From Pinus tabuliformis (taxonomy: Eukaryota > Streptophyta > Pinopsida > Pinales > Pinaceae), in NCBI GenBank assembly GCA_031772625.1, contig CM062808.1, positions 474,173,655 to 474,237,654 of the forward strand: a DNA stretch of 64,000 bases, in the 5' to 3' direction. The notes under the pieces are model-generated. The model was not told where the DNA came from and did no database searches. It saw nothing but the letters and a program-made list of their open reading frames with translations. This document shows positions 42,055 to 53,691 of this stretch, one piece after another. How positions within the stretch are numbered: position 1 is the first letter of the stretch; every line of letters begins with the position of its first letter. The position numbers were made by a program, and so were the translations under genes.

Positions 42055-45000
42055 ATGGAAATTCCATGCCAAGTCATTCTTGACAGCACTAACTACTTCC
42101 AATGGGTAGAATACATGGAAGATTTACTTAGAAGTAAAGGTCTCTTCAGAATAGCCACAAACCAAGAGAAGAAACCAACAGATGAAGACAAGGCGGCAAA
42201 ATGGGAAAATAGACAAGATCAAGCACGTGGTTTGATAGGGATGTCTATTTCTCCTGATCTTAGATTCCACATTGCAGGACTTGAGACTCCTCATGAAGCA
42301 TTAGAAAAACTTGCTAAAGTTTTTGGGATTAAAAATGAAATTAGATCCCATCAACTTGAAAATGAGCTGCTTACTTTGGATCCTAATAATTTTTCTTGCA
42401 TTGAAGATTTCTTGTCCAAATTCAAGACCCTTAGATATCTCTTGGAAGGTGTTAAAGTTAAGAAAGATGATGGTAACCTTATTTATTCCATCCTTACTAA
42501 GTTAGGACCAGCCTACTCTGTATTTGTTTCCACTTTCCATTCTACAAGGGAAGCTTTCATTTGTCAAGGACAAGACTACAAGGCCCCTTCCTTTGACTCC
42601 TTTTGTGATTCCTTAATAAGAGAACAAGAAAAACTCTTACACCTTGGTCTTCTTAATCTTGGAAACTCTTCCACGAAAGCGTTAGCCGCCCAGCAGCACC
42701 CAAATTCAAAGAATCCTAAGAAGTCATATCCTCAAAAGAATGGTCCTAAACCATCTCAGCCTCAAAATGAAAGATCATTTCAGCAAAATGATAAGACCAA
42801 TAAAAACAAATGGAAGAAGACTGATAGACATTGTAACTTTTGTAATCGAGATGGCCACTTAGAATCTAAATGCTTTAAGAAGATGGAAGCCTTGGAAGCC
42901 GCAATGAAGAAACATAACATCCATCTGGAGCCTACTTCAACTTCAACTTCCGGAACAACACTTTCTGCATGTCATCGTCAATCATCTCAGTCTGGTTATG
43001 CATTAAATGTATCTTCTTCTTCTTCTCATTCTCATGAGTGGCTCATTGATTCTGGAGCCTCTTGTCACATGGCCAAAAACCAAGCCATGTTTTCTTCTTT
43101 AAATGATTGTAACACCAAAAATATATATATTGGTGATGATAGATCTCTTAATGTTGTAGGGACTGGAACTGTTCATCTAGACAATGGTCAGTTCAATGAT
43201 GTATTATGTGTTCCAAACTTATCCTGCAACCTTCTATCTGTCTATCAGATAACTCATTCAGGTGAAGGTAAAATTGTTGAATTTTCACCTCATGATGTTG
43301 TAATCAAGGATCTAAAAGATCCTAAACAGATTCTAGCTACTGGTCTTGCTGATGATTCCAAAAGGTTGTATAAGTTTCACAACTTTGGGTCATCCCATCT
43401 TCCCTCAGTATTTGTTGCTCATAATGATGAAGTGAGCAAACTTTGGCATGAGCGGTTTGGTCACTTAAACTATCGCTCCCTTCAGCATCTATGTAAAGAA
43501 AATATGGTGACAGGTCTTCCTATGGTATCTTGCAAAGATGGTGTTTGTTCCGGATGTGTACTCGGAAAACATCATCGGGACAGTTTTGACAAACGTGCCT
43601 CTTGGCACGCCTCAGCCCCTTTACAGCTTGTGCACAGTGATTTATGTGGTCCTCTTCCTGTTGCTTCATTCTCTGGCTTCAAGTACTTCTTAACTTTCAT
43701 TGATGATTTCTCCAGACGCACTTGGGTATACTTCTTAAAACTCAAGAGCGAAGTATTTACAACTTTTTTGGCCTTCAAAGCATTTGTTGAAAAACAATCT
43801 GGACATCAAATTCTTAAGCTAAGAACTGATAATGGTGGAGAATATGTTAAAAACGCATTCATCAACTTTTGCACCGAAAATGGAATTCAAATGCAACATA
43901 CTGTTCCATACACTCCACAACAAAATGGTGTAGCTGAAAGGAAAAATCGCACCTTAAAGGAAATGGCTAATTGTATGCTGCAATCTAAAGGACTCAGTCT
44001 TAGTTTTTGGGCCGAAGCAATTAATTGTGCAAATTATATAATCAATCGCACTCCTACTAAGGTTCTAGAGAATATCACTCCAGAAGAAGCTTGGAGTTCC
44101 ATTAAACCAGATGTAAGTCACTTTCGTGTGTTTGGAAGTGAAGCATGGGCCCATATTCCAGATGAAAAGCATAAAGCTTTAGAACCTAAGAGTGAGAAAT
44201 GTACTTTTGTTGGATATTCTGAAGATGTAAAAGGTTATAGACTTATTCCATTTAAGTCCAAAAATGTTATCATTAGAAGAGATGTAAAATTTGATGAAAA
44301 TAAATCGGCCTGCGAGCCTAGTCCGGCGGATGTGCCACCTCTTCCTATCTCTTCTATCTTTGAAAACATTTCTTCTTCTGATGATGAAAGCGAGGATGAT
44401 AATCCTCCCCCACCTTCTCAGGATCCTCAACTTCCAAGATGGGTCCGTGCTACTCGGGATGCAGCAGGTGATCTTGCCGGTGATCCTACAGATCAGCGAC
44501 GTACACGTTCTCAGTTTGAAAGAGCCTCTTCTTTACTGGCTCAAGCTCCAGTAAATCATGATCCTGACACTTTTGCAGAAGCTTCAGGCCATCCACATTG
44601 GGAAGCAGCTATGAATGAAGAATATCATTCATTGATGACAAATGATACATGGGATCTTGTTCCTCTACCAAAGGGACGCAAACTTGTTAGATGCAAATGG
44701 GTTTACAGAACCAAGTATGGACCAGATGGGAAAGTTGATAAACATAAAGCTCGTCTAGTTGCTAAGGGCTTTTCACAGGTTGAAGGCATTGACTACACTG
44801 AAACCTTCTCTCCAGTTGCCAAAATGAACTCTATCCGCCTTGTTCTTTCCCTTGCTGCCTCTTTAAAATGGGAAGTCCATCAAATGGATGTTAAATCTGC
44901 CTTCTTGCATGGGGACTTGCAGGAAGAAATCTATATGGAACAACCCATTGGCTTCATACAAACAGACTCCAGCCTCGTTTGTCGACTTAAGAAATCCCTT

Positions 45001-46098
45001 TATGGCCTCAAGCAAGCTCCTCGGGCTTGGTATGCCAAAATGGATAGCTTTCTTTTAGAATCTGGCTTTTCTAGGTGTCATTCTGACAATACTGTCTACA
45101 CCAAGAAAGTGGGCAACTCTCTTATCATCCTTGTTCTTTATGTTGATGATCTTATTCTTACTGGTAGTGATCCCAACCTTATAAACCATGTGAAGTCCAG
45201 CCTTAAAAAGAAATTTGAAATGACAGACTTAGGACACTTACACTATTTTCTCGGTCTTCAAGTCTTGCAATCCCAAGAGGGTATTTTCCTTTCCCAGTCC
45301 AAGTATGCTTGTGATATTCTTCGTCATTTTCACATGGAAGACTGTAAGCCAGCCCCTTCTCCCTTTCAGTCTGGAGTCAAACTTTCAGTCTCTTGTACTT
45401 CTCCTGAAGTTGATGCTACCTTATACCGTCAACTTGTCGGAAAACTCTTGTATTTAACCCATACTCGTCCTGATCTTTCCTTTGCTGTTGGCCTTGTTGC
45501 TCGTTTTATGCAAAACCCCCGTGAAAGTCATTGGAAAGCAGCTAAAAGAATACTTCGTTATGTTCAAGGTACAGTACAGTTTGGGATTCATTACAGTGCC
45601 AAAGCAGCTCCTCTGTTAGTTGGTTTCACTGATTCTGATTGGGATGGTGACCTTGATGATCGGAAGTCTACTGCCGGTTATGTCTTCACTCTTGGTTCAG
45701 GACCTATTACATGGGCTTGTAAGAAACAGGCTGCCATTTCTCTTTCGTCAGCAGAAGCAGAGTATCGTGGTGCCGTGGAAGCTAGTAAGGAAGCCTTGTG
45801 GCTTTGTCAGATCCTATCAGAGTTTGGCTTTGAGCAGTAGCATCCAACCACACTTTGGTGTGATAATCAAAGTGCCATTAAGCTATGCAAAGATCCAGTC
45901 CAGCATCAGCGCAGCAAACACATTGAACTACACATGCACTTCATCAGAAAGCTCATTCATGACCATGTTCTTGAAGTGCAATATTGTCCAACAGATGATC
46001 AGGTTGCAGACATCTTCACAAAGGCTCTCACAGAGGCGAAGTTCACTAAACTTCGATATATGCTTGGAGTTCAGGAAGTTGTCACTAAGGGGGGATAG
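42055..46098 (+). pseudogene. copia gag-pol polyprotein, one in-frame stop
   Basis: The frame starts at ATG 42055 (MEIPCQVILDSTNYFQW) and ends at TAG 46096-46098, 1347 codons, the normal size for plant copia. Order: gag (about residues 1-230), zinc knuckle CNFCNRDGHLESKC (about 42831-42872), aspartic protease WLIDSGASCHM (about 43039-43071), integrase zinc finger H..H..C..C (about 43440-43575), integrase core with D (HSDLCG), D (RTDNGGEY, about 43824) and E (NGVAERKN, about 43925), RT (KWVYRTKYG, then YVDDL at 45139-45153) and RNase H (FTDSDWDGD, about 45625). This protease-integrase-RT order is the hallmark of copia. All catalytic residues look intact. A single TAG at 45838-45840 cuts RNase H before WCDNQSAIKL; reading continues in frame after it. 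Replication would take place in cytoplasmic particles. Apart from this stop the copy looks competent. Confidence 0.95.
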
Positions 46099-46170
46099 GC
46101 TCTAGTGCCTCCTTCCTTCTCCTATTGTGTCATATTTGTAAATCCTTCAATCCTATCCCAAGTTGTTCTT

Positions 46171-46179
46171 AAGGGGGGA
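46171..46179 (+). promoter_or_regulatory. polypurine tract of copia element
   Basis: AAGGGGGGA abuts the 3' LTR at 46180. A second similar run, AAGGGGGGA at 46087-46095, overlaps the end of the ORF. Confidence 0.9.
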
Positions 46180-46639
46180 TGTTAGGATATTCCGACACAT
46201 AGGATATAGTTAAGTTCAACTTGGTCTAGTATAGAGTTAGGTCAGAGTTAGGTAAAGTGTGTTTCTTTACCGTTGTACATTTTGTAACTTACAATCCGAC
46301 GGTCACGATATGTAGTGATCCGACGGTTCACTCTCACCTCGGTATTACCGACACTTGATCCGTGGCTTGACACCCGATTGGTCCATGAGTTCTATTTAAA
46401 GCGCATGGAGGGTCATTGTTCGGGTAATCCGTGCATGAGAGAAGCTTATGTAAATTTTCATTCTTTGATTAATAAATTGCCTGTAGTACCCACGTTGGGA
46501 CAGGCCGTGGACTGTTTCCCTCCTTGCACTCTGAGGGTTTTAACCACGTCAAAAATACTGGTGTATTGATTTGAGATCTGGTTGTGAGCGGTGCCCTTTT
46601 GGTATTCTTTCTGTGGAACTTACCCTGTAAATTCCTACA
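46180..46639 (+). repeat. 3' LTR of young copia element
   Basis: A 460-bp LTR. Compared with the 5' copy it has an extra TCAGAGTTAGG (11 bp) near 46242, next to a similar word, and four base changes. Confidence 0.95.
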
Positions 46640-46644
46640 GTCCA

Positions 46645-47768
46645 CATTGAACACTCAGTGCAAGCCAAGGAATGGGGGAATTTTGTGCTCCAAAGCATTG
46701 TTTCCAACATCTTTTTTAATGGTTTAAAGACCATATCGAAGTGGTTTAAGCTTTCGATGGGCTTTGGTAAGGCATTCTTTTTGCAAATGCAACCAAACTT
46801 TGTCGCCCACCTGAAAATTATGTGACACCTGATGTTGATCATGTCACTGCTTGTACTTGGCTTTTTCCATAATGGAGCAAAGATTTATCGGCCCGTTGGG
46901 TAGAGGTGCTCCGGGAGTCATATCGAATGAATGCTTGACTTGACAGTGTAACGGTACCCCTGTCAGTGAGGGGAAGATGTCCCTGTATCCTCTCAAGATC
47001 GTATCCACCTTCTTCTGCTGCATGGAGGAACCCTTCCTAGGGGCCATGGATGTGGCTACAATCTTACCCTTACTTTGAGAGTGAATGATAAAGAAAATAA
47101 ATTTCCTAGTCTAGGAGATGATCTTACTGCCTTTCTTAGCATAGTTCAAAGAAATGGCAGTCGGTGGGGCTACCTTTGGTATCCTGTACAATGTATTACA
47201 CAAAGAAATAATAATAGCGCGAGGCCTTGACTCATACACAGCTTGTCACTTCCACAAGTATGGTTGGCCTAATAATACATCAAAAACATCAAGAGGTGCA
47301 ACATCACACAATACCTCATCTGTGAAGGGCTTGATGCTATAGGGAAGGCGACATTGTTGGCGAACTTGGAGATCTCGTCCTTGGTGAAGCCACCCGATGT
47401 TGTATGGTTGCGGGTGTGGTATGGTTGGTAGTCCCAGCCGCTTCATGACCTTTGCTGAAATGAGGTTCTTTTGGCTCCCACTGTCAACAATGAATTGCAG
47501 CTGTGAACCGTTCACCCACATGTATGAGTGAAAAAGACACTCCTCCTCCTCTATATCTTCCAGCTCATTCTTCTGGATCTTGGTAGTGGAAATAGTGGTC
47601 CTAGGCTCCGCACCAATGATCTGCTTTCCTTTGTCATTCCTCTTGTTGGGCTCTGACTCAAGGTCGGAACATGCATCTGATTCTGAAGCCTTCAACTCGG
47701 GCACCAACAACTTCTTAGTCCAACACTCGTGTTGTGAGTGGGGCTCTTATGGAACTCACACCATAAAT
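46645..47768 (-). pseudogene. gag/protease/RT-start/integrase-tail remnant of the gag-protease family
   Basis: On the minus strand: end of gag zinc-knuckle region (about 47768-47690), acidic spacer, protease with intact FIVDSGSQKNLISA (about 47470-47505), LLGQPYLW near 47246, the linker to RT (MAPRKGSSMQQKK at 47047, DIFPSLTGVPLH), then an abrupt change at about 46890 from LPNGPIN to an integrase-tail sequence, EKAKYKQ and then VGDKVWL-like wording (46660-46860). RT, RNase H and integrase core are gone. Frames change several times. The internal deletion has different endpoints from that in 10862-12749. Confidence 0.75.
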
Positions 47769-48392
47769 TAGGTATGTGGAATACCTATTCATGACCATAA
47801 ATTTTGAAAATAATTTGAGCATCAAGTAATAGGTCATGTCTTTCATGATCCCATAGCTATCTATATGGATAAGTTTTTCATTGTAGAGTCCCAATCAATT
47901 TCTAGTTCCTCCCCTGTTTTTCATGATTCCATAGCTCTTTGTCATGAAGATCAAGCTGACAATCAGTTTCTAGTGCCCTTACAAGCTCTAGTTCTGATTC
48001 TTCTTAAAGACAGTGAAGGAGCCAAGGTATTGGATCAAATTTTTTATTGGCTATATTGGATATCTTACATTGCGTAAAGTCAAGCATTTGGTGTTAGAAT
48101 GGGATTATATATACATAAATAAGCTTACCGGGTAAGCATATTTTAAGCATTCATATTTTCAGTGTGCAGTAGTGATTTCAGTTGTTAGTTTGCAGTACAA
48201 AGTTCAGTTTGTAGTTTCAGTTCAGATTTCAGTACACAGATTAGATTTCTGTTTAAATTTTAGAACAAATGACTAAGGTTTTCAGTCGCAGATGTTTTTT
48301 ATGACAGAGCAAGTTGCAGATTCGGGATCAGGCTACTAGTCTACGGTGTTCTTGGCACCTCCAAGGAGACTACCATCCCCAGTTGGAGCCTA
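47769..48392. other. spacer
   Basis: There is no recognisable gene. It has a run of short words TTCAGT(T) at about 48155-48250 (CAGTTGTTAG, CAGTTTGTAG, CAGTTCAGATTTCAG), a simple low-complexity stretch. Otherwise AT-rich. Confidence 0.35.
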
Positions 48393-49849
48393 TGTTAGGG
48401 TCCTATAATTTTATAGGGTCGTTTAGCTAATGATTATTATATTTCAGATGTTGTAAATAATACCATGTTGTAAATTATTTCCAAAAAAGGTCAAAACCTT
48501 GAGAAAATAAAAAAATATTCTTGCAAGTCGAAATGCAGCATTAGAGAATAATTAAGTGTGTTTAGATTAAATTAATCACATCATTTAAATGTGATTAAAT
48601 AAATTTTAATAAGGCCTTGCTACCATAGCTTTGATTTTATTGTAAAATTGATCACGACAAAAGGATATTTGTCACCTATGGTTAAAAGAGCGGCATTTAT
48701 CTGCTGAGGGATCCTCCTACCTTTCAGATCGATGGCACACATTCATTTTCGACCCCCCTCTCCATCCTAGATTTACCACCAGGGGGGGTGTTCAAAAAGG
48801 TGGTATTCCCCACTGGGTCCCATGACCACGTGGCCCGCTCTCTACATTTCGCACCCCCCAGCGTAAACCACTAACCACTCCCTACCCCCTTCGAAACCGC
48901 TTCCCCTCACTTCGTTACTGTTATCCCTACCTAATCACCTTCTCACCAACTATGTACCTCCATATTATCCCTCACCTCCATGTCACCTCTCGCCTCCACG
49001 TCATATGTTTGTTTCATGGACAAGTAAAACTATGTTTTTTCCCTATACAGAACAATATTTTCAAACATGGTTTACAAACAACTGAGAATTTATTTTCAAA
49101 TACTGAAATAGGTTTTTGTTTCTAACATCCTCTTTTAAAAAAACCTCTCTCATTTTTCTAACATATGTTATGGTTTGAGATATTCACTCTCATCATTTTA
49201 GCCTATTTTTTTCCAACTACGCTTTGTCCTCTTTTAGTCACCTTTTTTCAGAGCATATTGTGGATAATCAAAACTTAATTTTGGTAACCTGAAGGAGGTT
49301 TTTGTTTCTAAGATTCTAAGATACAAAAACCTCTCTCAATTTTCAAAAATATAGCTTGGATTGATATCTTTAAAGTTATGTCTCGACCTTATTTTTCAGA
49401 ATTTCGGGAGGAAAAACCTCAAAGATAGTTAGTGACTTGGAGGCCACCTCATCAAATAAGAGTTGCTATCAAATTCAAATTGCTCTTCTTTTTCACTAGC
49501 AATCCACAACGATAGTTCCAAGTAGATTCATTAGTTTTGAATGTCCTATATTTTAGTTCTATTTGTGTAAGACAGTTTGAGATATTTGTAAACAAATCTT
49601 GATATTTTTTCAAGATGTTTTAGTTTAGAATTTGTATAAATACTTCATAGTTTGAAGTGACAGATGTTTATTGTTGAATATAATTTCCTCTGCAAATTGT
49701 AATTTTATAGTTGTTGGAAGCATCAATAATACAAGGACATTCTTCACAGGATTCATGTGGTGTACGAATTGGTGATGTTTTCCTTCTGTTCATGTGTTTA
49801 ATCATTGTCTCCTTTCTCTGTCATTTCTGAAAAGCTTAATTACATAACA
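48393..49849 (+). repeat. possible solo LTR
   Basis: The ends TGTTAGGGTCC and ACATAACA form the inverted repeat TGTTA/TAACA. A promoter-like TTGTATAAATACTTC lies near 49633. No target duplication is visible (GCCTA versus GAAAC) and no partner copy is in the window, so this is only a candidate. Confidence 0.35.
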
Positions 49850-50305
49850 GAAACTGTGATGAATAAGACATGTTATACAGAACACCCTATTATGGCTGTT
49901 AGTCATTTATGTGTTTTTTGCTGAAGTCAAATTAAGGAATCCTTCATTTCTCCTTAGCTTCTACTGAATCTTACATTTCTTCTGTTTCATAATCCATTTT
50001 AAATTCTGAAAGATCCAACTAGTGCAACATAGCTTGCCCTGTGAAACTCCTTCAAAGTTTGATGCAGATCCAGTTAATCTTTAGACTCCATAACCCAATG
50101 GAATTATAACAATTTAATCAACCAAGCAATCAAAACAAAACAATCAGTACAATAATAACTAGCCTAAAATTCACATTAAACATAGCTAAATTTTACAGAG
50201 AGATCCCTCTTTGAAGCTGGCAGGGCTAGATCCTAGCTTCCAAAGTGGTTTTGATGTTTTCCTATGTGTTTACTCCCTCAACCTCAAAAATACAGAATGA
50301 TAGCA
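49850..50305. other. spacer
   Basis: AT-rich sequence with no gene or repeat that I can identify. Confidence 0.35.
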
Positions 50306-50655
50306 TATTCCTTTTAAACCTGGAAAGTATCAACCCTTAGAGTAATAATTTCATAGTAGGTAATTTGGGCATTGTCCATTTCTTTATTTAACACATAAAT
50401 TTTGGGTTCGAATGGTGGTAATGTTGAACCATAATAACAAGAGAATTTGGGTGAAATTTGGAGTTATGGCCAAACTATCATCGATTAACAAGGCTGGAGG
50501 ACGAGGAAACATCCTTGTCAACTTTCCATAAAGCGTGGTGTCATACCATGGACAATGCTAACGTTGTGTTGTTAAGGAAAGGGACCATTGCAGTAGTCAC
50601 AAGAGAAAGGGAAAATTTAGCAGGCCCCTTTGGTGGTGTGTGTCAAGAAAGACCC
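50306..50655 (+). repeat. direct repeat copy 1 (about 340 bp)
   Basis: Homologous to 62487-62826 in the same orientation (shared words TTCCTTTTAAACCTGG, CAACCCTTAGAGTAATA, GGTGAAATTTGGAGTTA, TTTGGTGGTGTGTGTCAAGA). The 69-codon ORF inside (50458-50664) is not preserved in the second copy. Possibly parts of two LTRs of one old element enclosing the copia element. Confidence 0.75.
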
Positions 50656-51854
50656 ATCGTTTAACACTAAAGTTTCCATAGCATAACCCATTAGTTGGAG
50701 GAGTTGGGACCAGACCTTAGTCAAGCCTCCAAGTCATTAGACATTTAACATTTGGGTGAGAGCCTCAACTGCTCCAAACTAAGTTGCATAGGTCAATAGT
50801 TCAAGCCAACTAGTGAATCTCATGGATAGAGTATTTATACCATGACTATCTCACTTATTTCCTATCGTTAAACGTGGTATAAAATCTAAACTTTTTAAAG
50901 TAGCCAAGGCTCGCTGTAGTCCTCCTTGTCCATGAAAACTATACACTTAGTCAAGGATACTTGGCATGGACTTAGGTCAAAACCTAGCTTGGGAATTCAA
51001 GAAAGGTATTAGGGATTTTATTCGAGAGGAGGAAGTGAGTGAATTAGCTATTGGACACATTAACCTAGGAGATAAATAGCATGTCGCTTAGGGAGGCAGA
51101 TATTTTTTTTTTATTATTGTCTAAGGTGGAATGTTGCATCAAAAACTTGAATTAATTGGGTGAGCATTAGGCTATATTGTTGGGTTTCATTTATTTAAGT
51201 CAAAATTTGGAAGTAAATTGAAATAGGGATCCAATGTTGCCTTTGCTATGTTAAAGTGGTATCAGATCTCATAAGCTATTTGGGCTTTAAGACATAAAAT
51301 AATAATTACAACCAATAAGAGAAAGAAGAATCTTGAGAAAAACACAAGGGGGGACAAAACTCAGAGGTAAAGAGTAGAAGAGTTCTGAACAAAAAGATAT
51401 AAACAAGCAGAAGAAAAAAGATAAAGAAGAAAGAGCAGAAGAAGTTGCTCCCGGAGGAGACCAAGGAAGTATTGAATGATAGATAGGATAGTTGATGGCA
51501 GAATAATAGAGAAGGGTGTTAAAGCTTGATGAAAAAATCTTAGAACGAAGCACTGAGGAAGAGATTCCAACATGGGAGAGAGATAGAAGAAAAACAATAA
51601 ATCCCAACCAAGTGAAGATATCTGAGGTACATAGATCTCAGAAGTAGAATGACTTTAACAGGTAATTGGTCATAGGATTTGTAGCAAATAGCAACAGAAG
51701 AAAAAGGAATATGGAAAAGGACTTGTAGCAAAAAAGCTACATAAATAACATGATATTCTATTCGAGGTTGGAAAGGAGAGGGGGACAAGGGGAGTCCTCA
51801 AGGAGGAGAGAATGAGATGAGTTCACAAAAGGTGAGAAAGATGCAACAGCCAGA
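50656..51854. other. spacer with primer-site-like word
   Basis: There is no intact gene. TGGTATCAGATC at 51257-51268 looks like an initiator tRNA-Met primer site, so the sequence before it (from about 50306) may be a 5' LTR. The following 51290-51850 is strongly purine-rich on the plus strand and could be decayed gag; it would continue at 59275 across the copia element. Confidence 0.4.
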
Positions 51855-53629
51855 TGTTGGCATTATGGAAAATGTGTTGTCCTTGATGGAAACCTACTTG
51901 AAAAATGTATACTTGAAGACAACATTTTGATAATATGATGATTTTGGAACTCATGTAGATTGGTACAAATGCTATGGACAGAGAAATGATAGTTTAGTGA
52001 CAGATGGATGACAAAAGTGAAGTTTGAGAAAGTATACGCAGTTCCTGTGAAGGAGGGTCGTGTACATATGCAGGTCTTATGAGAAAAAGTCACGTATTTT
52101 CCCAGGGTCATTACCATGGTATTTTCCCATAGTAATTAGAGAAGTAACATTCATTTGATCCCGTCAACAAATACTGATGACTTTACCAAAGGATTTACCT
52201 AAGGTATTGGCTAAGGAAAAAGTTATATAAGGAGAAGGAGATCAAGGTGTTAGGTGTGCAAGTAATGGGTTATTTATGTGTGATTTGATCAGGAACAAGT
52301 GTCCACCAAGGATTAAGGAGAAGACTCAGATATGAAATATCTAAAGATATGTTGACATATATGCTTGAATGATTTACTTGTTGCAAATGCCAAAGTAGCT
52401 AATAATTATGAATCTGTGATTATATTTATGTTGTGATCTAAATGAATTATTCAGAAGTCTGTAGTTACGACAACAAGGTTTTCGGAATGGTAATTATGTT
52501 TGCAGAGAAATTTTTCAGATATGTACGTAGGTTTGTTTCTAAATAGTCACATACATACGTAGATCTATTTCTAGGTAGTCGCGTATATATTCTAAGATAT
52601 GTTTTTTAGTATGTTTAGATCTGTATGTTGGTGTTTCACATAATAAGAACATATATATGTTGGTTAACTTAATAAGAGTCATGTATATATTATGAGTTAA
52701 ATATGGTCAGGGTTTGCAGTGCTGCTTGATGATGATAGTTGATGAGTGATGTTGTATACGTTGTTGTACGTCAATGATGTCTTGATTTGATGGTTTATAC
52801 ATGTTATAGATTGGTTTGATTTGGTTGCAATAGTTGGTTGAGATTTAGTTCAGTAATTGGTTTTTTGATGTTACAGTGATTCAATTGGTTCAGTGATTAT
52901 ATTTATTCAGTTTGGTATTGAGCATAATGATGGGTGTGGGTCTAGTTTGAAAATATGATGAAAGGTGGCCTACAAGTTTTGATGTTTGTTTGAGACAGGT
53001 GGATCTAGTGTGAAGCATTATGAAACATGGTCTACGAATGGTGTTGAGTGTTGGAGCCTTCAGTAAGGGAGTCAGAGCTTCCTTCTAGTGGTAGTTGGTA
53101 AATCTCTTTAGGGGGTAGGTGCTTCCTTCTAGTAGGAGCTGGTACACGAGATTAGGGGGTGCTCCCTTCTAGTGGGTGTTGGAAAATGAGTGGAGGTTGT
53201 AGCTTCCTGCAGGTGGGTGCCTGTGCACTGGTAAGAGTCTATGCTAGTACATGATGTAATGAAGTTTTCTTAATAATAAAAGAATAAGAAAGAGACGAAG
53301 ATAGTGGTGGTTTTCTCCCATATTGGGTTTCCACCTAAAACCTTGGTGCTCTATGTGTGTTTCTTATGTGTTGTAATTTATTTTCTCTTTACTACATATT
53401 ATATGTTTGATGAAATTAATAATGCATTGGTTAAAGATAAACATCTGATGGAATTAATGTCAAATTAAGTTATCTAGATATACATTGTTTACATTCACTA
53501 GAGTCACGTACATACGATGGTTGCATTAAGAATAGTAGCATACAGAATTCATAATATGAAGTGAAAAATTAAAGTGAGTTAAAAATACTGATTCACACCC
53601 CCCCCCCCCTCTCTATATTTTTCCTAACA
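51855..53629 (+). repeat. 5' LTR of old copia-type element
   Basis: A 1775-bp LTR. TATATAAGG at 52224-52232 is the likely TATA box. GTCACGTA-type words occur six times. A C run at 53599-53609 and TTTTCTCCCATATTGGGTTTCCACC near 53313 mark the R/U5 part. Confidence 0.9.
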
Positions 53630-53631
53630 AT

Positions 53632-53643
53632 TGGTATCAGATC
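53632..53643 (+). promoter_or_regulatory. primer binding site, tRNA-iMet type
   Basis: TGGTATCAGATC matches the initiator tRNA-Met complement except near its end and lies two bases after the LTR. Confidence 0.85.
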
Positions 53644-53691
53644 CAGGTTGCTCCAGCATAAGCTTAACCACTTGAGAGTGGATTACAGACA

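Larger units (their letters stand above)
40666..46639 (+). mobile_element. young, nearly intact Ty1/copia retrotransposon
   Basis: A 5974-bp element with LTRs of 449 and 460 bp (TGTTAGGA...CCTACA), perfect 5-bp duplication GTCCA (40661-40665 and 46640-46644), tRNA-iMet primer site, 1347-codon gag-pol with one stop, and polypurine tract. LTRs differ by four substitutions (about 0.9 %) and one 11-bp indel, so it is the youngest insertion in the window. It sits inside the minus-strand gag-protease-family element. Confidence 0.96.
39909..47768 (-). mobile_element. second gag-protease-family element, 5'-truncated, split by copia
   Basis: A minus-strand relative of 10167-13413. Its 3' LTR (39909-40517), polypurine tract (40518-40533) and a short internal part end at 40665, where a copia element is inserted; the internal part resumes at 46645 and stops at about 47768 in the gag zinc-knuckle region. 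No 5' LTR or primer site follows, so the copy is truncated. LTR divergence cannot be measured without a partner. Confidence 0.85.

Noticed and set aside
48393-49849. Complete LTR element
   Set aside because: Only one LTR-like segment, no primer site, no target duplication; listed as a weak solo LTR candidate only.
50458-50664. 68-codon ORF in the 340-bp repeat
   Set aside because: The second repeat copy at 62487-62826 does not keep the frame.
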